Assembly: GCA_902781315.1 (NCBI GenBank)
Contig: CACZIT010000009.1
Span: forward strand, 1-64,000
Origin: an uncultured Prevotellaceae bacterium
GTDB taxonomy: Bacteria > Bacteroidota > Bacteroidia > Bacteroidales > Bacteroidaceae
DNA: 64,000 bases
Reading direction: 5' to 3'
Shown here: in pieces, positions 63,518-64,000 of the stretch
Numbering within the stretch: position 1 is the first letter of the stretch
Layout of the letters: every line of letters starts with the position of its first letter
Program-made: the position numbers and the translations under genes
Notes under the pieces: model-generated
Database searches by the model: none
What the model was told of the DNA's origin: nothing
Seen by the model: the letters and a program-made list of their open reading frames with translations, nothing else

Positions 63518-64000
63518 ATGGCAACTACACAAGCTAAAGCCGCAGCCCCGAAGAAATCTCAGGGCTTCCAGGGTGTCCAGGCCGCAATCTGGATTATCGT
63601 TTTCTGTTTCATCGCAGCAGTTCTCTTCTACATGTACGTGCTCGGTAACCCCGCTAACTTCAAAGAGGGTGACACCGCTAACGAGCCCACCAACATGCTC
63701 GGTACTATCTACAAGGGTGGTATCGTCGTGCCTGTGATCATCACGCTGCTGTTCACCGCTCTCTCTCTCAGCGTCGAGCGCGCTCTCGCTCTCCGCACCG
63801 CTTTCGGTAAGGGTAAGCTCCCCAAGTTCGTTGCTAACATCAAGCAGGCTCTGAAGGAAGGTGACTTCGCAAAGGCTCAGAAGCTGTGCGACGACCAGCG
63901 TGGTACTGTTGCTAACGTTGTAGGCGCTTCGCTGAAGGCTTACAAGGAGATGGAAGCTACTCCCGGTATGAAGAAGGCTCAGAAGGTCGCCAAGATCCAG
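63518..64000 (+). CDS. exbB: ExbB/TolQ/MotA-family proton channel, truncated by window edge
   Basis: The ORF from ATG 63518 (MATTQAKAAAPKKSQGFQGV) runs 161 residues to the window end with no stop. A first membrane helix (about 22-42, AAIWIIVFCFIAAVLFYMYV) and a second (about 66-88, GGIVVPVIITLLFTALSLSVERALALR) precede a cytoplasmic helical region (KLPKFVANIKQALKEGDFAKAQKLCDDQRG), as in ExbB. It would form the proton channel that powers TonB, and so the two SusC transporters in this window. Codon use is strongly biased, suggesting high expression. The rest, including the conserved third and fourth helices, is outside the window. Confidence 0.9.
   Translation, partial: MATTQAKAAAPKKSQGFQGVQAAIWIIVFCFIAAVLFYMYVLGNPANFKEGDTANEPTNMLGTIYKGGIVVPVIITLLFTALSLSVERALALRTAFGKGKLPKFVANIKQALKEGDFAKAQKLCDDQRGTVANVVGASLKAYKEMEATPGMKKAQKVAKIQ

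Overview
The window looks like chromosomal DNA from a member of the Bacteroidales, most likely a Prevotella-like species. Evidence: two SusC/SusD polysaccharide utilisation loci (PULs); secreted proteins ending in a 'YDLxGR(K/R)V ... KG(I/V)YI' tail; a purH-mreBCD-mrdA-rodA cluster; and Bacteroidetes-type promoters (TTTG, 19-20 nt, TAnnTTTGC) ahead of most genes. Coding DNA is GC-rich by eye, so very long antisense ORFs occur; these were discarded. No phage, transposase or CRISPR array was seen.

Layout. 1-660: 3'-truncated class II fructose-bisphosphate aldolase. 0.8-16.3 kb (minus): PUL 1 for a beta-glucan, in transcription order susC, susD, a three-module glycan-binding lipoprotein, GH16 endoglucanase lipoprotein, a CotH-like protein, GH5, GH3 and a membrane-bound HTH regulator with its own promoter. 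16.6-18.6 kb: sugar MFS symporter and aquaporin. 18.8-23.8 kb: obgE, an M23 peptidase, a small basic protein, a stand-alone AICAR formyltransferase and an esterase. 24-36 kb: three large secreted or surface proteins, namely a 1022-residue protein carrying a ribosomal L7/L12-type domain and a dockerin-like tail, a GH127-type arabinofuranosidase, and a 1500-residue adhesin-like protein. 36-45 kb: rplS, a 5'-nucleotidase split into two genes, the rod-shape operon, and a stand-alone IMP cyclohydrolase. 45.3-58.7 kb: PUL 2 (susC, susD, a lipoprotein, a polysaccharide lyase-GH88 fusion, GH2) with a divergent propeller/Y_Y_Y/LuxR-type sensor; the fusion points to a uronic-acid glycan. 58.8-64 kb: tRNA-Met, a START-like protein, an LptF/LptG permease, an aspartate aminotransferase and the start of exbB.

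How the parts work together. In each PUL, SusCD plus surface lipoproteins would bind, cut and import oligosaccharides, periplasmic glycosidases would finish them, and a linked one-component sensor would control the locus. The MFS symporter next to PUL 1 could take up the released monosaccharide.

Most unusual: (1) an L7/L12 C-terminal-type domain inside an exported protein; (2) three intergenic arrays of dyad-symmetric units with an exact 22-bp period but different unit sequences; (3) degenerate 7-nt-period tracts that recur before start codons, supply promoter -33 boxes and, inside genes, encode a coiled-coil heptad; (4) several unrelated hairpin repeats that begin exactly at stop codons; (5) PurH and 5'-nucleotidase each split into separate domain genes.
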